64,000 nt of DNA, taken from the NCBI GenBank assembly GCA_026225945.1, contig JAMJFZ010004031.1, forward strand, positions 3,760,001 to 3,824,000, read 5' to 3'. Positions 11,220 to 22,539 of the stretch are shown one piece after another; the first letter of the stretch is position 1; every line of letters begins with the position of its first letter. Position numbers and translations under genes: made by a program. The stretch is from Cricetomys ansorgei. Its lineage: Eukaryota; Chordata; Mammalia; Rodentia; Nesomyidae. The notes beneath the pieces were generated by a model. It made no database searches. It saw only the letters and a program-made list of their open reading frames with translations, and was not told where the DNA came from.

Positions 11220-12910
11220 ATCTTCTATATCCCTCCCTTTGCTTCTTTGCTTGTATATTCCCTTTGCAATGTAGTATCTGTGGGTCACTTTTCCAGGAGA
11301 CATATAGTTAAAATCCAACTCAAATTCAATGCCTTCTAATGGTCCACCTTTCCCCCACAAGTTACTTTACTCTTTGAATATGTTTTTAGACTTTGCTATT
11401 CAAAGAATCGGGTGTACATTTCTGCCTATGTTTTTTTTTTTTTTCCAATTTTTAGCCTCTGTATTTTACACTTGTTTGGTGTGGTTGTTCTCTCTCTAGT
11501 TGTTTCTTCAACCAAGTATGTAATCTACAAGGAAAAGGAAATTCTATTTTGAATAATGTCACCCTCTTTTATATACTCCCATGTACAGGAAGTGTTCGGT
11601 AATGTCTTGGAATTTATCACAAAAAACTTATGAGAAGAGTCCTACTTGCCATGACTGAATTTTTATATACCCTAGAACTTAATTATGATGATGTGTTCAG
11701 GATCCACTTATGGGATTGCTTTATAAATGAGAGTGTTATGTAGATGAGAAATTTTGGTATTTCATTAAGTAAATTCCCTGGGATAGTGTCCAAAATGATC
11801 CCTCTCTATAATAAGATTTATCCTCAAATCAATACTATTATAGCAACACTATATAACCTACTGAGCCCCTTGTCATTCCTTACAGTATTTAAATTTGCTT
11901 TGCAGATTATTGCTCTAGTCCCACTTAGCTAAAGGCTGATAATAAAAAGTGAGTCTCACTAGAGCTTTGTATGTTACATAGTCAGCCCCACAGTGCCAGA
12001 CTCCAATGGTAAATCCCTACCTAGTTTCTACTTCTAACAATACTTCTTTTCCAGTTCTACAGTGTTCTGTTTTTTTTTTTTTTTTTCCCTGAACTCTTTC
12101 CTCTCCTGATGTTGAGTTCCTCTTCCTGTTTAAGTACTGCTCCTCCTAACATCTGTTTTTATTCCCTGTTTTGGGTATTTTTAAGTGTGAGAGTATTTGT
12201 TTCTACACACTTTGCATCGTTATCTTTAATTGATCTTGGTAATAGTTCAGTGTGCATTATGCTAATTCCTCCACTCAGCCCTATGACACTTCTCTGTGTC
12301 ATCAGGTTGTGCCCAAATACCAGCGCCAGTTGAAGACCAATTAGATCAGGACTCAATTCTCATGCAACACAGACCTGAAACTACATGCACCCTATCCTGC
12401 TTTGCTTCCTCCCAACCCCTCTTTGTCTTCTATTTTATCATTCTTCAACTTCTTTCTGTTTTCTTTCAGTAACACCTAGAGTAATTTTCCCACTTTTCCT
12501 CCTTGAATTTTGAGTCAAGTCCATTATATGCCTCAGTGAATTTTCTGATACTATTGGCATCTGATTTAATTGGTTTGACAAGAATTAATCTTAGGATTTA
12601 CCTGTAATAGTCTTTGTAATTCTTTCTGGCTGGGGCTCAAGTCTTGGCTTTCCTGGCAGTCAGCGTTTAAAAGGGAATGCTTGGTTTTAAGTTCTTCCAG
12701 AGTAGTCACACCATTAGACAAGTAGATTGTGCAGGCTGATTTGAGACTTTCTCTTCATTTTTGAAATCAGCTCTAGTTTCTGATTATGCAAGAAAGTAAT
12801 TCAGGGGATCAGAAGCAAAGTGTTTACAGATATCTTAGTGCTTGTTCATCCATTTCTGTTGTTTCAGATAATCTGGCTTTGTATCTTGAAAATCTAGTTT
12901 TAAAAATAAT
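11220..12910. other. AT-rich sequence with T-runs, nothing recognised
   Basis: T-runs lie near 11431-11444 and 12069-12086. The frames at 11175-11360, 11744-11932 and 12109-12333 show no domain. Pyrimidine-rich 12100-12480 could be old L1 but I cannot align it by eye. Confidence 0.4.
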
Positions 12911-12912
12911 GT

Positions 12913-12978
12913 GAGGTCTGGTAAGAAGTCTCAGTTGGTAAGGACATTTTCTGCCAAGTCTGATGATCTGTATTCTTC
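12913..12978 (+). repeat. tRNA-derived SINE head fragment (B2/B4-like)
   Basis: TCTCAGTTGGTAAGGACATT followed by CTGCCAAGTCTGATGATCTG resembles the tRNA-derived head of B2/B4 SINEs (GCTCAGCGGGTAAAGGCACTT, CCAAGCCTGACGACCTGAG). The body is missing or unrecognisable. Confidence 0.45.
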
Positions 12979-13019
12979 AGCCTCTGACCTCAGCCTCTGT
13001 GGACTTGCATAGTCCCTCT

Positions 13020-13225
13020 TCAAGGAGCTTTCAACCTTCAGGCCTGTACCATTGACTATATCATTGACTCTCTCTGTTTTGAGGTTTCCAGCTTCATGGA
13101 CTAAACAGCAACTGATTTCCCCCAGCACTCTATCCTTCAATCATGTGATCTACCTAATAAAATCCCCATCACATTTTTACCATTCTGTTCTTTTAGAGAG
13201 ATCTCTGACTAAAGCATCCAGTCTC
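13020..13225 (+). mobile_element. Ancient ERVL/MaLR-type LTR remnant
   Basis: Blocks in order are CAGGCCTGTACC, TTGAGGTTTCCAGCTTCATG, AATCATGTGATCTACCTAATAAAAT and TCTGTTCTTTTAGAGAGATC. They follow an old mammalian LTR 3' half with 'CCATAATCATGTGAGCCAATTCC...AATAAA...GTTCTGTTTCTCTGGAGA'. An AATAAA lies near 13155. Family not named. Confidence 0.45.
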
Positions 13226-13229
13226 CCTG

Positions 13230-13730
13230 TCTTTGTATTTCTTGTTCACTATGAAGGCAGGACTTGCTCTGCATGGCTTTGACTAATGTAGAATTAGTTC
13301 TACTGACCTTTGTTGTGGGATCTTACAGTTGTTATAAGGCCTTTGACATGTCACTAGAGTGGAGGTGGTGCTGATAATGCTGTGTATTACATCAGAGAAG
13401 CTTGGCTTTTTGATAATTCATAGGAGAAATGCTTCCCAGATCTCTAAGCAAGAAATAGTGTTACCACCCCCATGAAGGGGCTTTACTCTGTATCAAAAGA
13501 CAATCATGTTTTTCTTTAAAGCTAAATTCTTTATTTATAATCTATAACTCCTACCCATTTTCTGTAGTTTCTCTGAGTCATATGCATTCCAACCTTACTT
13601 TATATTTTATCTTATTTTTCTGCAATATCTTTTCTCTTTACCTTAATTTACTTGATCAATTTTTTATTCTGTGGTATACATATTAATAAGGTATTGTGAT
13701 TCCTTTTGAGAGGGAGTATAGCTGTTAGGC
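13230..13730. other. Intervening sequence, nothing recognised
   Basis: AT-rich sequence between an old LTR remnant and the antisense LTR starting at 13733. No gene or repeat recognised. Confidence 0.45.
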
Positions 13731-13732
13731 TG

Positions 13733-14031
13733 CTGTGTGGGTTCACCAAGAGAGACAAGGGGACATTTTCATACGTGGAAATCTTTCAGACCTCAGCAGA
13801 GGGAACCACTGACATGACAAGCACCATATTGGACAGTGGAATCCCAAGTATCTGAGCTCAGGTGTTTTTTATTGAATCAGAATTCCTTGGGTGCAGATCA
13901 TAAGCAGTCAAATATCCTCCACAGAAATCCAACATCTGCAGACAATACAAAATTCCAAGGCCTAGTAGGGCCACACCCAACAGTGCACAAAACAATATTT
14001 TAAACACAACTAAAAATAAGCTTCTACAACA
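13733..14031 (-). mobile_element. Unnamed rodent LTR, copy 1, antisense
   Basis: On the minus strand this about 299-bp block begins TGTTGTAGAAG, contains TTCAATAAAAAACACC (AATAAA signal) about two-thirds along, and ends GCCTAACA, so it has TG...CA termini. The minus-strand sequence just before its start is purine-rich (from 14032-14046), like a polypurine tract, which makes it a 3' LTR. A homologous copy lies at 26060-26391. I cannot name the family. Confidence 0.7.
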
Positions 14032-14830
14032 TTTCCCCTTTCCCGTATTTAAAAAAATATAAAAGATTTATCTTTCCAACACAATTTAATACTACACCAG
14101 CAAAACTATTTACAAGAGGAACGATCACAAGGGTTAGTAACACATAGGACCAAATGAAACCAAACATTATCAATATTTTCACAATGTCTTTGGACAGCAG
14201 AAAAACCTTATCAATGTCCAATTATCTGGAATTCGCTTACAGTCTTCTGAGCTCCTCCAAAGAGCTCAGGTCACTTCTCTGGCTCTTCCCTCTGCAGCAT
14301 ACACAGTTTGTCCTCCAGGATTCAGCTGACTATACTCCACTGCTAATGCTGCTCATCCCATGGCACTGGCATCTCCAAAACTGCTGGGGTCCCTTGCTGC
14401 AACTAGGTTGTACTTTCACCAATAGCCTCTCCTGGGCTCTCTTCATGGTGACAAGTCTCAATTTCTTTACATGACCCTTTCATATGGGCCTTCAACTACT
14501 ACTGAGGCTGTACTTTTACCAATGGCCTCTCTTAGCCTCTCATAGTGCCAAACCTCAGCTGCTTCTCATGACTCCTTCATGCCTTTAAACTAGTACCACC
14601 TGGGTAACTCTTACAGTACCAAGTTCTGCTACCAGCAGGAGACACAACCTTAGCCAATTCTAGAAGACAGATTCTGTGTGCTAACCCTGAGGGAATACTT
14701 TCCAGATTTTAAGATAGATTCTGGTTTGCAGGAAAAACAGCTAGTCCCTATCTGCTGCAGGATGGGTTCCCTTATGGGTGGAGTTCTCATCTCTGTCACC
14801 AGTATCTGTACTGCTTGTCTTTCTCTTAGT
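14032..14830 (-). mobile_element. Noncoding internal region attached to LTR copy 1
   Basis: This follows the polypurine-like tract of the antisense LTR and I recognise it as rodent repetitive DNA (blocks such as GCTCCTCCAAAGAGCTCAGG, CCATGGCACTGGCATCTCC, GCCTCTCCTGGGCTCTCTTC). It contains two imperfect units of about 100 bp starting at 14405 and 14505. The plus-strand frame at 14154-14474 lies inside it with no retroviral domain. It may be the internal part of a nonautonomous LTR element. Confidence 0.5.
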
Positions 14831-14837
14831 CAGGTTT

Positions 14838-14912
14838 GCAAAAACAAACAAACAAACAAACAAAAAACCACAAAGAAACAACAAAACAAAGCAAACAAAC
14901 AAAAAAAAACAA
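14838..14912 (+). repeat. (CAAA)n A-rich repeat
   Basis: CAAA units with interruptions, resembling a decayed retroposon A-tail. Overlapping frames on both strands here are low complexity. Confidence 0.88.
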
Positions 14913-15054
14913 CCGGTCAGTTTAACTAAGTGGCTTTTTGGATCCAAGGTGAGGCTTCCACAACAGCAGGGGGTCCTGGGCCTGTGGGAAGAATTTTGGG
15001 TTGCTCATATCTTCTTGGTTAGTGATAAGACTTAGTGTCCCCTTACCACTCTCC

Positions 15055-16225
15055 GTGCTGGGATTTTGTCTATCTTGAATTTGAATGTGTGCAGGTTTTA
15101 TGTGTGCCGCCACAGTCTCTGTGAGTTCACGTATGCGTCATTCCTAATTGTGTCTGGATGTTCTTTTCTTGGAGTCGTTCACCATTTATGGTTTTGATAA
15201 TCTTTCTACTTCCTCATCTACATGTATCCCTGAGCCTTGAGAGGGAGGGGAAGATATCCCACTTAGGACTGAGCACCCCAAAGTATCTCAGTCAGTACAT
15301 TGACCATTTTTGCCTTTCATGTTAACTCTTACTATAATGACCATTTTTGCCTTTCAATGTTAACTCTTATCTATAATAAGAAGCTTTTCTGATGACGTTT
15401 GAGCCAGGCACTAATCTGTGGGTATAGCAGTATGTCACTGGGAGTTGTTTTATTGTTGTGTTCAGTTAATAAATTAACAGCATGATGTTTTTCCCCCTAA
15501 GTCCATGACCTACCTGGTCTCAGGTTTTTGGCTACTTAAGTATAGTCAGATATGGGTCTGATCTCATGGACTCGGCCTTAAATCTAATAAAATCTGGTTG
15601 GTTATTCCTAAAACATTTGTGCCCTATGACACCAGTATATCTTGCAGACAGGTCACTTTTGTAGATTGCAAAGTTCAGAGATTGGTGATATCAATGATTA
15701 TTTTTTTATCCTCTAATAGTTCCAGCACCACAAATAATGGCTAGCAGAAGTGAAGCTTTTAGTTGGGCACCATTATATTTGATTATACGAGTAGTATCTT
15801 CAGTAATAGGGCCTTACTTTTAGGTTGTGGAGGGTAACCAATAGCATTAGCAATAGCTTGAAATACTTGGAGGAGGGGGTTCCTATGGGTCCCCTTTGAC
15901 CAACATCTCAACAATATGTAATCCATCTAGTACTGGGGTTTTTACTTGATAGCGTATATTGTCTTCTTGGGGCAATCTCTTGCCCCACTATCTGGTAACT
16001 CCTTTTAAATTTCATTTATGCATTTCAGGGAGTTTCTACAGTAATGGGTTTCCATATGGCTTTTCCAATGTTAATCTTCCTTCCTTATTCTCTCCTTTGT
16101 CCTTCCCTCCAATCCCCATCCCCACTCAACCTTCCTTTTCTAGTTTCCCTTGCATTCCTTTACAATACTGTATTCTATTTCTGTATAAGTCATGCTTTAA
16201 AAGAAATGTCCTTATGTATAGAATT
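15055..16225 (-). mobile_element. L1 3' UTR (Lx-like), antisense
   Basis: About 1.1 kb matches a reversed Lx-like L1 3' UTR: GCTGGGATTTTGTCTATCTT, GGGAAGATATCCCACTTAGG, ACTGAGCACCCCAAAGTATC, GTCCATGACCTACCTGGTC, TATATCTTGCAGACAGGTCA, GTAACCAATAGCATTAGCAA, and CAATCTCTTGCCCC near 15970, then a pyrimidine-rich segment. A local 37/39-bp tandem duplication is at 15301-15376. The frames at 15959-16267 and 16044-16316 fall in or beside this repeat. Confidence 0.85.
15301..15376 (+). repeat. Tandem duplication of about 38 bp
   Basis: Copy one (15301-15337) and copy two (15338-15376) both run from TGACCATTTTTGCCTTTC to CTATAA and differ by two single-base indels. It is a local duplication inside the antisense L1. 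Confidence 0.92.
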
Positions 16226-16373
16226 ATCATGTTTGGAAAAGAAATATTCAAGGATTTATACATTTGAATATGTAAAAGAATACAGGCCCTTATATTTGTA
16301 TGTCAAAATATTTTGATTAATTGTGAGATGAAAATTTCATATGCAGTACTAAAATTTTCCCAATAAAAATTAG

Positions 16374-16470
16374 ACTGTGGATATACGTCAGCGGTGGAGC
16401 ACTTGATTATTATATTCAAAGCCCCAGTTTTGATCACAAGCAATGCAAAAACAAAACAAAGTTTAAAAAA
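16374..16470 (+). repeat. ID SINE
   Basis: CTGTGGATATACGTCAGCGG then TGGAGCACTTG follows the ID head (CTGGGGATTTAGCTCAGTGG, TAGAGCGCTTG), with GCCCCAGTTTTGATCACAAG for the B-box half and an A-rich tail. ID elements derive from tRNA-Ala through BC1. Diverged but complete. Confidence 0.8.
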
Positions 16471-16474
16471 AGGC

Positions 16475-17100
16475 ACCACTTCATATTAAAATATGTATTA
16501 CTTTTGGTCTTTTGATACTTAAGTCACAGGCTGTTTTCAAACTGTTATTATTCAATTATTCTTATAAATCATTCACTTAGGCTTATTTGAAATGTATTGT
16601 TTATGAACATTATATAATTTTGTATTTGTGAAATTTAAAAATTCATAAAGGCAACTTATCACACTATTCAATATCATGCACATATTATCTAATTAATATT
16701 GCATGCTACAGACAGTTTGAAATTCATCCAGAGATCCTTGCAGTCTCCTGCATTGCTTCTGGGTGTGGAATACTTACAGCCATATGTATGCTATTAGGAA
16801 TCTTCTCCTATATCTAAATCTTTAAGTGTTAGCAACACCACAGCTGAAGTGGCTTTTAATAGAAAATCCAGACAGAGAAATAATCTGCTAGCTTCCAAAA
16901 TGAAAACTGTAAATGGCATAGGATATTTGTACCCACATGGCTTTATAGATGAGGGAAGGGATCACGTCCGCTGAGTTGTCTAATGGTTGCATCTCAGTTG
17001 CAAAGAACTGAGCTCAAGTTATTTACTGTGTGGAAACAATCACCCTTCAATTCACTATGTAGTAGTTTTGATATATAGACTTTATTTATATAGACTATAA
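16475..17100. other. Unique AT-rich sequence, nothing recognised
   Basis: No gene or repeat family recognised between the ID element and the antisense B4. Confidence 0.5.
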
Positions 17101-17346
17101 TTTATGTGTTTGCCTATATGCATGTGTTCCCATAGTATTGCATATGCAACAAACACAAGTGTGAAAGTCAAAGGGACAATATTGGGTATCTGCTCTTGCC
17201 TTAAGACAGGGTCTCTTGTTTTTGCAACTGCATATACTATGCTTGTTGACACGTGAGCCTCCAGGATCCTCCTATATCTACCTCCCATCTTTCTGCAGGA
17301 GCTCTGGCATTACAGATATATACATTACCGTGCTTGGCTTTACATG
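17101..17346 (-). repeat. B4-type SINE, antisense
   Basis: Reads as a reversed B4: CAAAGGGACAATATTGGGTA for the 3' linker, AAGACAGGGTCTCTTGTTTT, CCTCCAGGATCCTCCTATATC, then TCTGGCATTACAGATATATA and GCTTGGCTTTACATG. The tRNA-derived head is missing or eroded. The minus-strand frame 17082-17288 is a reading of this repeat. Confidence 0.7.
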
Positions 17347-17435
17347 ATTCATGTTTAAATTTGAAGTAATAACACCCTGAGAAGTGGATAAAATAACATT
17401 AGAAAAAATGGTGTTGAGCACTTTGCAGCTTGAAG

Positions 17436-17592
17436 TACTTGTTATGTTATTTCATTCACTTCTCAGAATGTTATTGTTTCAAATTTAAATCTGAAGGAAC
17501 TGGTTAAGAACTCATCCAAAAGCAGATAACCTGTCGGCAGAGGTGTGAGTTTCTGGATTCTGCTCTGACTTTCCATCCTATATTTGCTGTAA
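17436..17592 (-). repeat. MIR-like SINE remnant, antisense
   Basis: TTATTTCATTCACTTCTCAGAA, then GAAGGAACTGGTTAAGAACT and GCAGAGGTGTGAGTTTCTGG, follow the reversed MIR order (TTATCTCATTTAATCCTCACAA, GAAACTGAGGCACAGAGAGGTTAAG, GCAGAGCTGGGATTCG). Strongly diverged. Confidence 0.42.
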
Positions 17593-17594
17593 TA

Positions 17595-18640
17595 CCCAGC
17601 ACTGCTCAGGAATTTTGATAGTAGTCCATAATTCTAACAAGGAATATAAGGCTTAATTGTCTTGATTGTAAAGTTTGTATCATGTGTCCTATATAGAATA
17701 CATCTGCCATTCTAGCTTCTGTAATGTGAAGGCTCTCCTGCTCTGCTTTCCTGTGGTTCTCATTGAAGGACCAGAAACTCACAATTTAGTGCATGTATTT
17801 AGGGTAGTTCCCCTTGATTTTAATGTCATTCAAGAGAATCATCCATATCCAGAGGACTATTCATAGAATTCTTTTTTAAGTATAATCCCATTGGAAATTA
17901 CCTACTTCATTTTTAAGGTGCATGGATAATAAATATTGCTTAATTAATAAAGGTTTTGAAGGTATGGGGGGGCTTAGTAACAGACCTCAAGTGGCCTCAC
18001 TGTGCATCAAGTTTCATGTAAACTTGTCTTATAGAAGCGTTCAACAAGACTGTAAAATTTTATATATGGAGCTGGTGTTGCCTTTCATCATTGGTGTCTG
18101 GTGCTCCTCAGTCCAGGGCAGCTTTACAACCGTCCTGGATAACATCAATCACCCAAACCAAAATTGGTGGATGTAGTGCTGGCCGCTGGACACTTTGGAA
18201 GCTCCCTAATTAGCACTAACATGCAGCTGGAGACTGAGAACCATCAGTCTACTTAGAACTCATATATAAAAGAGCCGGTTGTTTTCCGAGCCACAACAGT
18301 CTGTCTGTTTTCCGTCATGTTTTCGATACAGTCAAACACTTTTTGAGTTGCATTTTGCTTGTTTTGATTGATGTATGTACAGACCTCTTAATGTCAGGGA
18401 ATGCTCCCAAAATGAAAATTTCAAAATTATACCTGATTACTATTTAAAAATAATTACAGAACCTTGGGAATTGCAGAGAAACACTGTATCTTGCCTCAGT
18501 TTCCTCCAATGGATTGTCCTACAGCACTGTATATAGTGTGAAAGGCAGGAATTGAACAGTGGGTGTGGATGAGTTTATGCTGCTTTGTAACATGTGTAGG
18601 AGTGTGCAACCAAAGGAGAGATCTCCTCAAGGCTCTAGAG
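17595..18640. other. Unique sequence with a TATA-like site
   Basis: No repeat recognised. The plus-strand frame 17922-18176 has no known domain. A strong TATA-like motif lies at 18263-18272, listed separately. Confidence 0.45.
18263..18272 (+). promoter_or_regulatory. TATA-like motif, unproven
   Basis: TATATAAAAG, followed by the GC-containing AGCCGGTT and an open stretch of about 100 bp, resembles a TATA-box core promoter. No downstream coding region or exon is evident, and such motifs occur by chance in AT-rich DNA. Promoter function is only a possibility. Confidence 0.2.
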
Positions 18641-19625
18641 CCCCATTCAACTCCTCCCACAATACCCCCCAACTCTTTGCAATCATTAATTTGTTTCCTA
18701 TTTCTGTAAATTGATTATTACAAGAATGTTGCATAAATGGACTCACACTGCACATATATTTTGAGACTGTGTGACTTGTTTCAATGTCCTTGAGATCCAT
18801 CTAATTCATGTCTGTCAATAGTTCATTTTCTTTTACTGCTGAGTAGTGTTCCAGCTTTAGGCTTTTGCAAGCAAATATAAATACTAATAATGTTTTGTGT
18901 CTCTGGGACAAGCGCCCAGGCGTGCAACTGCTGCATTGTCCAATATCTGTCCAATTATCTTAAGAAACAGAGCTCTTTCCCAGAGTAGTTACACGTTCCA
19001 TCAGCAACATGCGAGAGATGAAGCTTCTCTGTATCCTTGCTAGCGTTCAGTATGGTCACGTTATAATTGTCATTTTAAATTTTAGGGTGCTTATCTCATT
19101 GTAGTCTTCATTTGGAGTCCCTCAATAAAGCTCATTTCTCACCTGCTTTTGTGTGTCCTCTTGAGGAAATTGTGTTTTCCTGTCTTTCTCCCCATTTTCT
19201 AATTGGCTTATTTTTTACTATTCAGTTTTAAGGGAGCTTGATGAACATTTGTCTGTTTGCAAATATTTCCTCATGTTATACCATATCTTTTCATTCTCTT
19301 AGCAAAACCTTTCACAAAGTGAGAGTGTTTAATTTTAATGAGGTACAATTAATTGATTAAATCTACTTGTCTGGATTTTGCTTTTGGAATCATGCCTACA
19401 AAATGTTTATCAAATTCTATATCCGGGAAGTGTTTCCTAGTACTATATTCTTAAAAGGTTTTATTGTTTTTCTTTTTAAACCTCTGAATCATTTTCAGTT
19501 AATTTGTGTAAATAAAGCTAAGGTCAGGAATCTATGTTTTTGCCTATGGATGCCCATTTGATTCATAACTATTGAATTCTTGGTCCATTGAATTGTTGCC
19601 GCATTGGTCAAAGTCTGGATACTTT
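18640..19625 (-). pseudogene. Ancient L1 ORF2 3' portion (L1M type), antisense
   Basis: The plus strand follows a reversed mammalian L1 ORF2 3' end: GTTGCATAAATGGACTCACA, CTTTTACTGCTGAGTAGTGTTCC, then CATTTTCTAATTGGCTTATT, CTGTTTGCAAATATTTCCTC, TTTAATTTTAATGAGGTACAATTAATTGAT and TTTTGCTTTTGGAATCATGC. Order and orientation are consistent over about 1 kb. Divergence and frame breaks mark it as older than the Lx-like copies. Confidence 0.75.
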
Positions 19626-19629
19626 TTGG

Positions 19630-22240
19630 CATTCTGGTACCCCTAGGCTGGGAGGGTGACATCATCTTACTGTTTTCCTAGAGGCATCTGTGGGCTTTTC
19701 TAGAATTAGGCTTGTTACCCAAGTCACATTTTAAGATCTAGACTCTCGGAGATGTGTCCACAGGGACCAGGTGAGGTTTGCTAACTAGAGGTGAGGTAGA
19801 AGTTCAGGGCCCTCTTTCCCTCTATGTTCTCCCTGGATACCATCAAGGGAGCCCTCTCAACAGGCTAGCAGGTATGAAAGTCTTGACTCCCTGTTCTGCC
19901 TTTTCTTTCACTAACCTAGAGGGCAAAGGATGCATGATATTTTTGTAGCTTGGCAAGGTCCCAAGATAGGACTCTACACTCACTTCTGCTTGTGAGGGAA
20001 AAAGTACACCAGTTTTGGTGTTGTTTGATTAAAGTAGCAACACTTTTTGTCTTGCTAAGCTTTCTGTTTGCCAACCCTTTGGCATAAGAAAGCAGGCTTC
20101 ATTTAGGTGTTTCTTCTGCTTCCTCTTTCTCCTTTTCTTCTTCCTCTTCTTTCTCCTTTCTGGATCTTTCCATTAATATTTTTAGATTTCTGGTTTCATC
20201 TTTACCCAGTGTAGGATGTCTAGGACAAGAGGAAAATCCAGGGCACCAACTGCCATGGAAATCCTTTAGATTTGAGTTCTCTAGTTTGCCTGCTTTCTTG
20301 TTTCTGTCTCTCAGAGTCTTTGCCCAGACTTTTAGTTATACCATAGGAGGTCTGGATAAAGGGTAAAACATGTGTATTACTTCACCTTCCAAAAGTAAAT
20401 TTTAACCTCCCAAAGTTAATTTTTACATGTGACATTTTATCATAACATATATAGGGCTAATGTCCAAATCTGCCTGTGTCTTTTGGAATTACATGGAAAT
20501 AAACAGAAAATAAAATTTACTTCTGTGTGTAATAATGACAACATTATTTTTGGTACTTTCCATGTTCTATGATATTTATAATTCAAAGCAAGACTTCTTC
20601 ATGAAGAACACTCTTCCTCTTCTTTTACTAATGAAGAGTTTAAAAGACTGGCTTTGGTTAATTTGGTCTTCCAAATTTCAGAACCGTGACTTTGTAATTG
20701 TGGTGCAGTATTGCTTTAGCTATACCTCCAAAGTTTCTTAGCATAGTGTGTGGGGCAGGGGTATAATAGGAGCCAAAATCCAACTTTTATTTTATATAGA
20801 ATGAGACAAAATTCCTTCTCAGAAATGTTCAACTGTTAAATGAGAACTTATTCTTGATTTATAATCTTCCTATTTGCTAGTAATTTTTAAAATATTCAAA
20901 ATTCTTGAGATAAATGGCATTTGGAGTTCAAGATAGGAGAAGTGGGAGTCGTCTGTGGAGCTCCATCTGCAGCAGTGTGAGTAGCAGCTACAAAGCCAAG
21001 TGGGAACGAATTGAGCAGACTCTGTCAGAACTTTCATCTTTAATATTTATCACCAGATGTACATTTAAAAACACCTGTTTCTGGACATGTTGGCTGTGTG
21101 AGTCATAGAGTAGCTCCCATGAGCCTTTGTAAAACAAAGCTGAAATGACCACTGTGTGAAAGCCATCACCCCTGTGCTTCACTGTGGGATGTGCATGTGG
21201 ATGTGTGGGTGCGGGTGGTGATGATCTGATGCTCCAGCTGCTGAATGGGGCGGTTGTGCATTGAGTTCTGTGTTGCGTGGTAAACACAAACAGTAGCGTC
21301 GGGTCTGAGCTCACTTATGCAGTGTCTCTTGTGATTATTCTACCAGCATGCACCAATTTTCCTTATTCTTTCTGCTTTGCATTTCAAATCGTTTATATTA
21401 TCTTATGTTCCAAATTTGCTTGTGTTTTTCTGAGAGGAAGCACATATTGACATGTGAAGAGATAATGGATCTGTGCATCTGCTGAGCTCTTGTTCTCATA
21501 CAGCATCTTCACATGTACCAGGAAAAAAATTCAACAGAAAGTCTGTGCTCTTCTCCCTACAGTTCCCCTCATCTGATATCTTTCTTTAAATATAGATTAT
21601 ATAAACATCTAGCTACAAATAGGGTGATTTTAGGAGGCATTTTGATAATTCTTCGTCAAGCATTAAGAATTTGCAGGCTGGCTGACAGGTGCTTATGAGG
21701 ACACTAATGTAGTAGCACAAATGGGCTTCTCCAGTCTGACATCAGAGTCTCCACTAGTAAACAGTATGTTTTATTTACATGTGTGCATGTTTTTCCAACT
21801 GATATCTAATATGTAAAAAGAAAGGTAGAGTATAAGATTATGCCCTCAGTAAACCCCAGGTCCAGAAACTTTACCAGATGAGGGTTTCTTAACAGAGACA
21901 GATTTCAAAAACTTGATGGCTGTCATTACTGCTTGACACAGAGTTTTCTGTCCAGAGTGGGGACCAACAACAACAAAACTGGTTGCTTTGTTTAGATTTT
22001 TACATTTTTAAAAATTTTCAAAGTCAGATGACTTTGTGGCATTTTTGAACAAAGTGTGCTTTGGTAGATTCTCCTCATCTCCACAAACCTCCCTGCTAAC
22101 TTGGAGACCACTGGTCTCCTCATCCTGCCTCCTTCCATCTTTCATGTCCCATGTGTCCTTCTGCTAACCTCACCATCCTTCTTCAATACCTATCATTACT
22201 CGTTCTTGCTCTCTTTCCAGGTGGTTGAAGCTTCATTCAC
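19630..22240. other. Mostly unrecognised sequence with a pyrimidine-rich patch
   Basis: A CT-rich stretch lies near 20111-20162. The remainder, including frames at 20535-20741, 20914-21108 and 20988-21314 (minus), shows no domain or repeat that I can name. The part just after 19625 may be decayed repeat but does not follow L1 ORF2. Confidence 0.4.
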
Positions 22241-22244
22241 ATTT

Positions 22245-22534
22245 ATACACACACACACACATGTACACACACACGCGCACACACACGTGCACACACACAC
22301 GTGCGCGCACACACACGCACACATACATGTACACACACACGTGCGCACACACACACGCACACACACACGCGCACACATACACGTGCACACACACGTGCAC
22401 ACACACACGCACACACACGTGCACACACACGTGCACACACACATGCGCACACATACACGCGCACACACACGTGCACACACACACACACACGTGCACACAC
22501 ACATGCACGCACGCATTCACACACATATTCACAG
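22245..22534 (+). repeat. Long (CA)n repeat with CG and CACGTG interruptions
   Basis: About 290 bp of alternating purine-pyrimidine sequence, chiefly CA with GCGC, ATGT and CGTG interruptions. It contains nine exact CACGTG hexamers between about 22284 and 22492. All six reading frames stay open across it, giving spurious His/Thr-rich and Cys/Val-rich frames of 100-147 residues. Strong Z-DNA candidate. No SINE body is visible next to it. Confidence 0.97.
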
Positions 22535-22539
22535 TACAG

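Noticed and set aside
14154..14474. A 106-residue plus-strand frame
   Set aside because: It reads antisense through the internal part of an LTR element and shows no retroviral or cellular domain.
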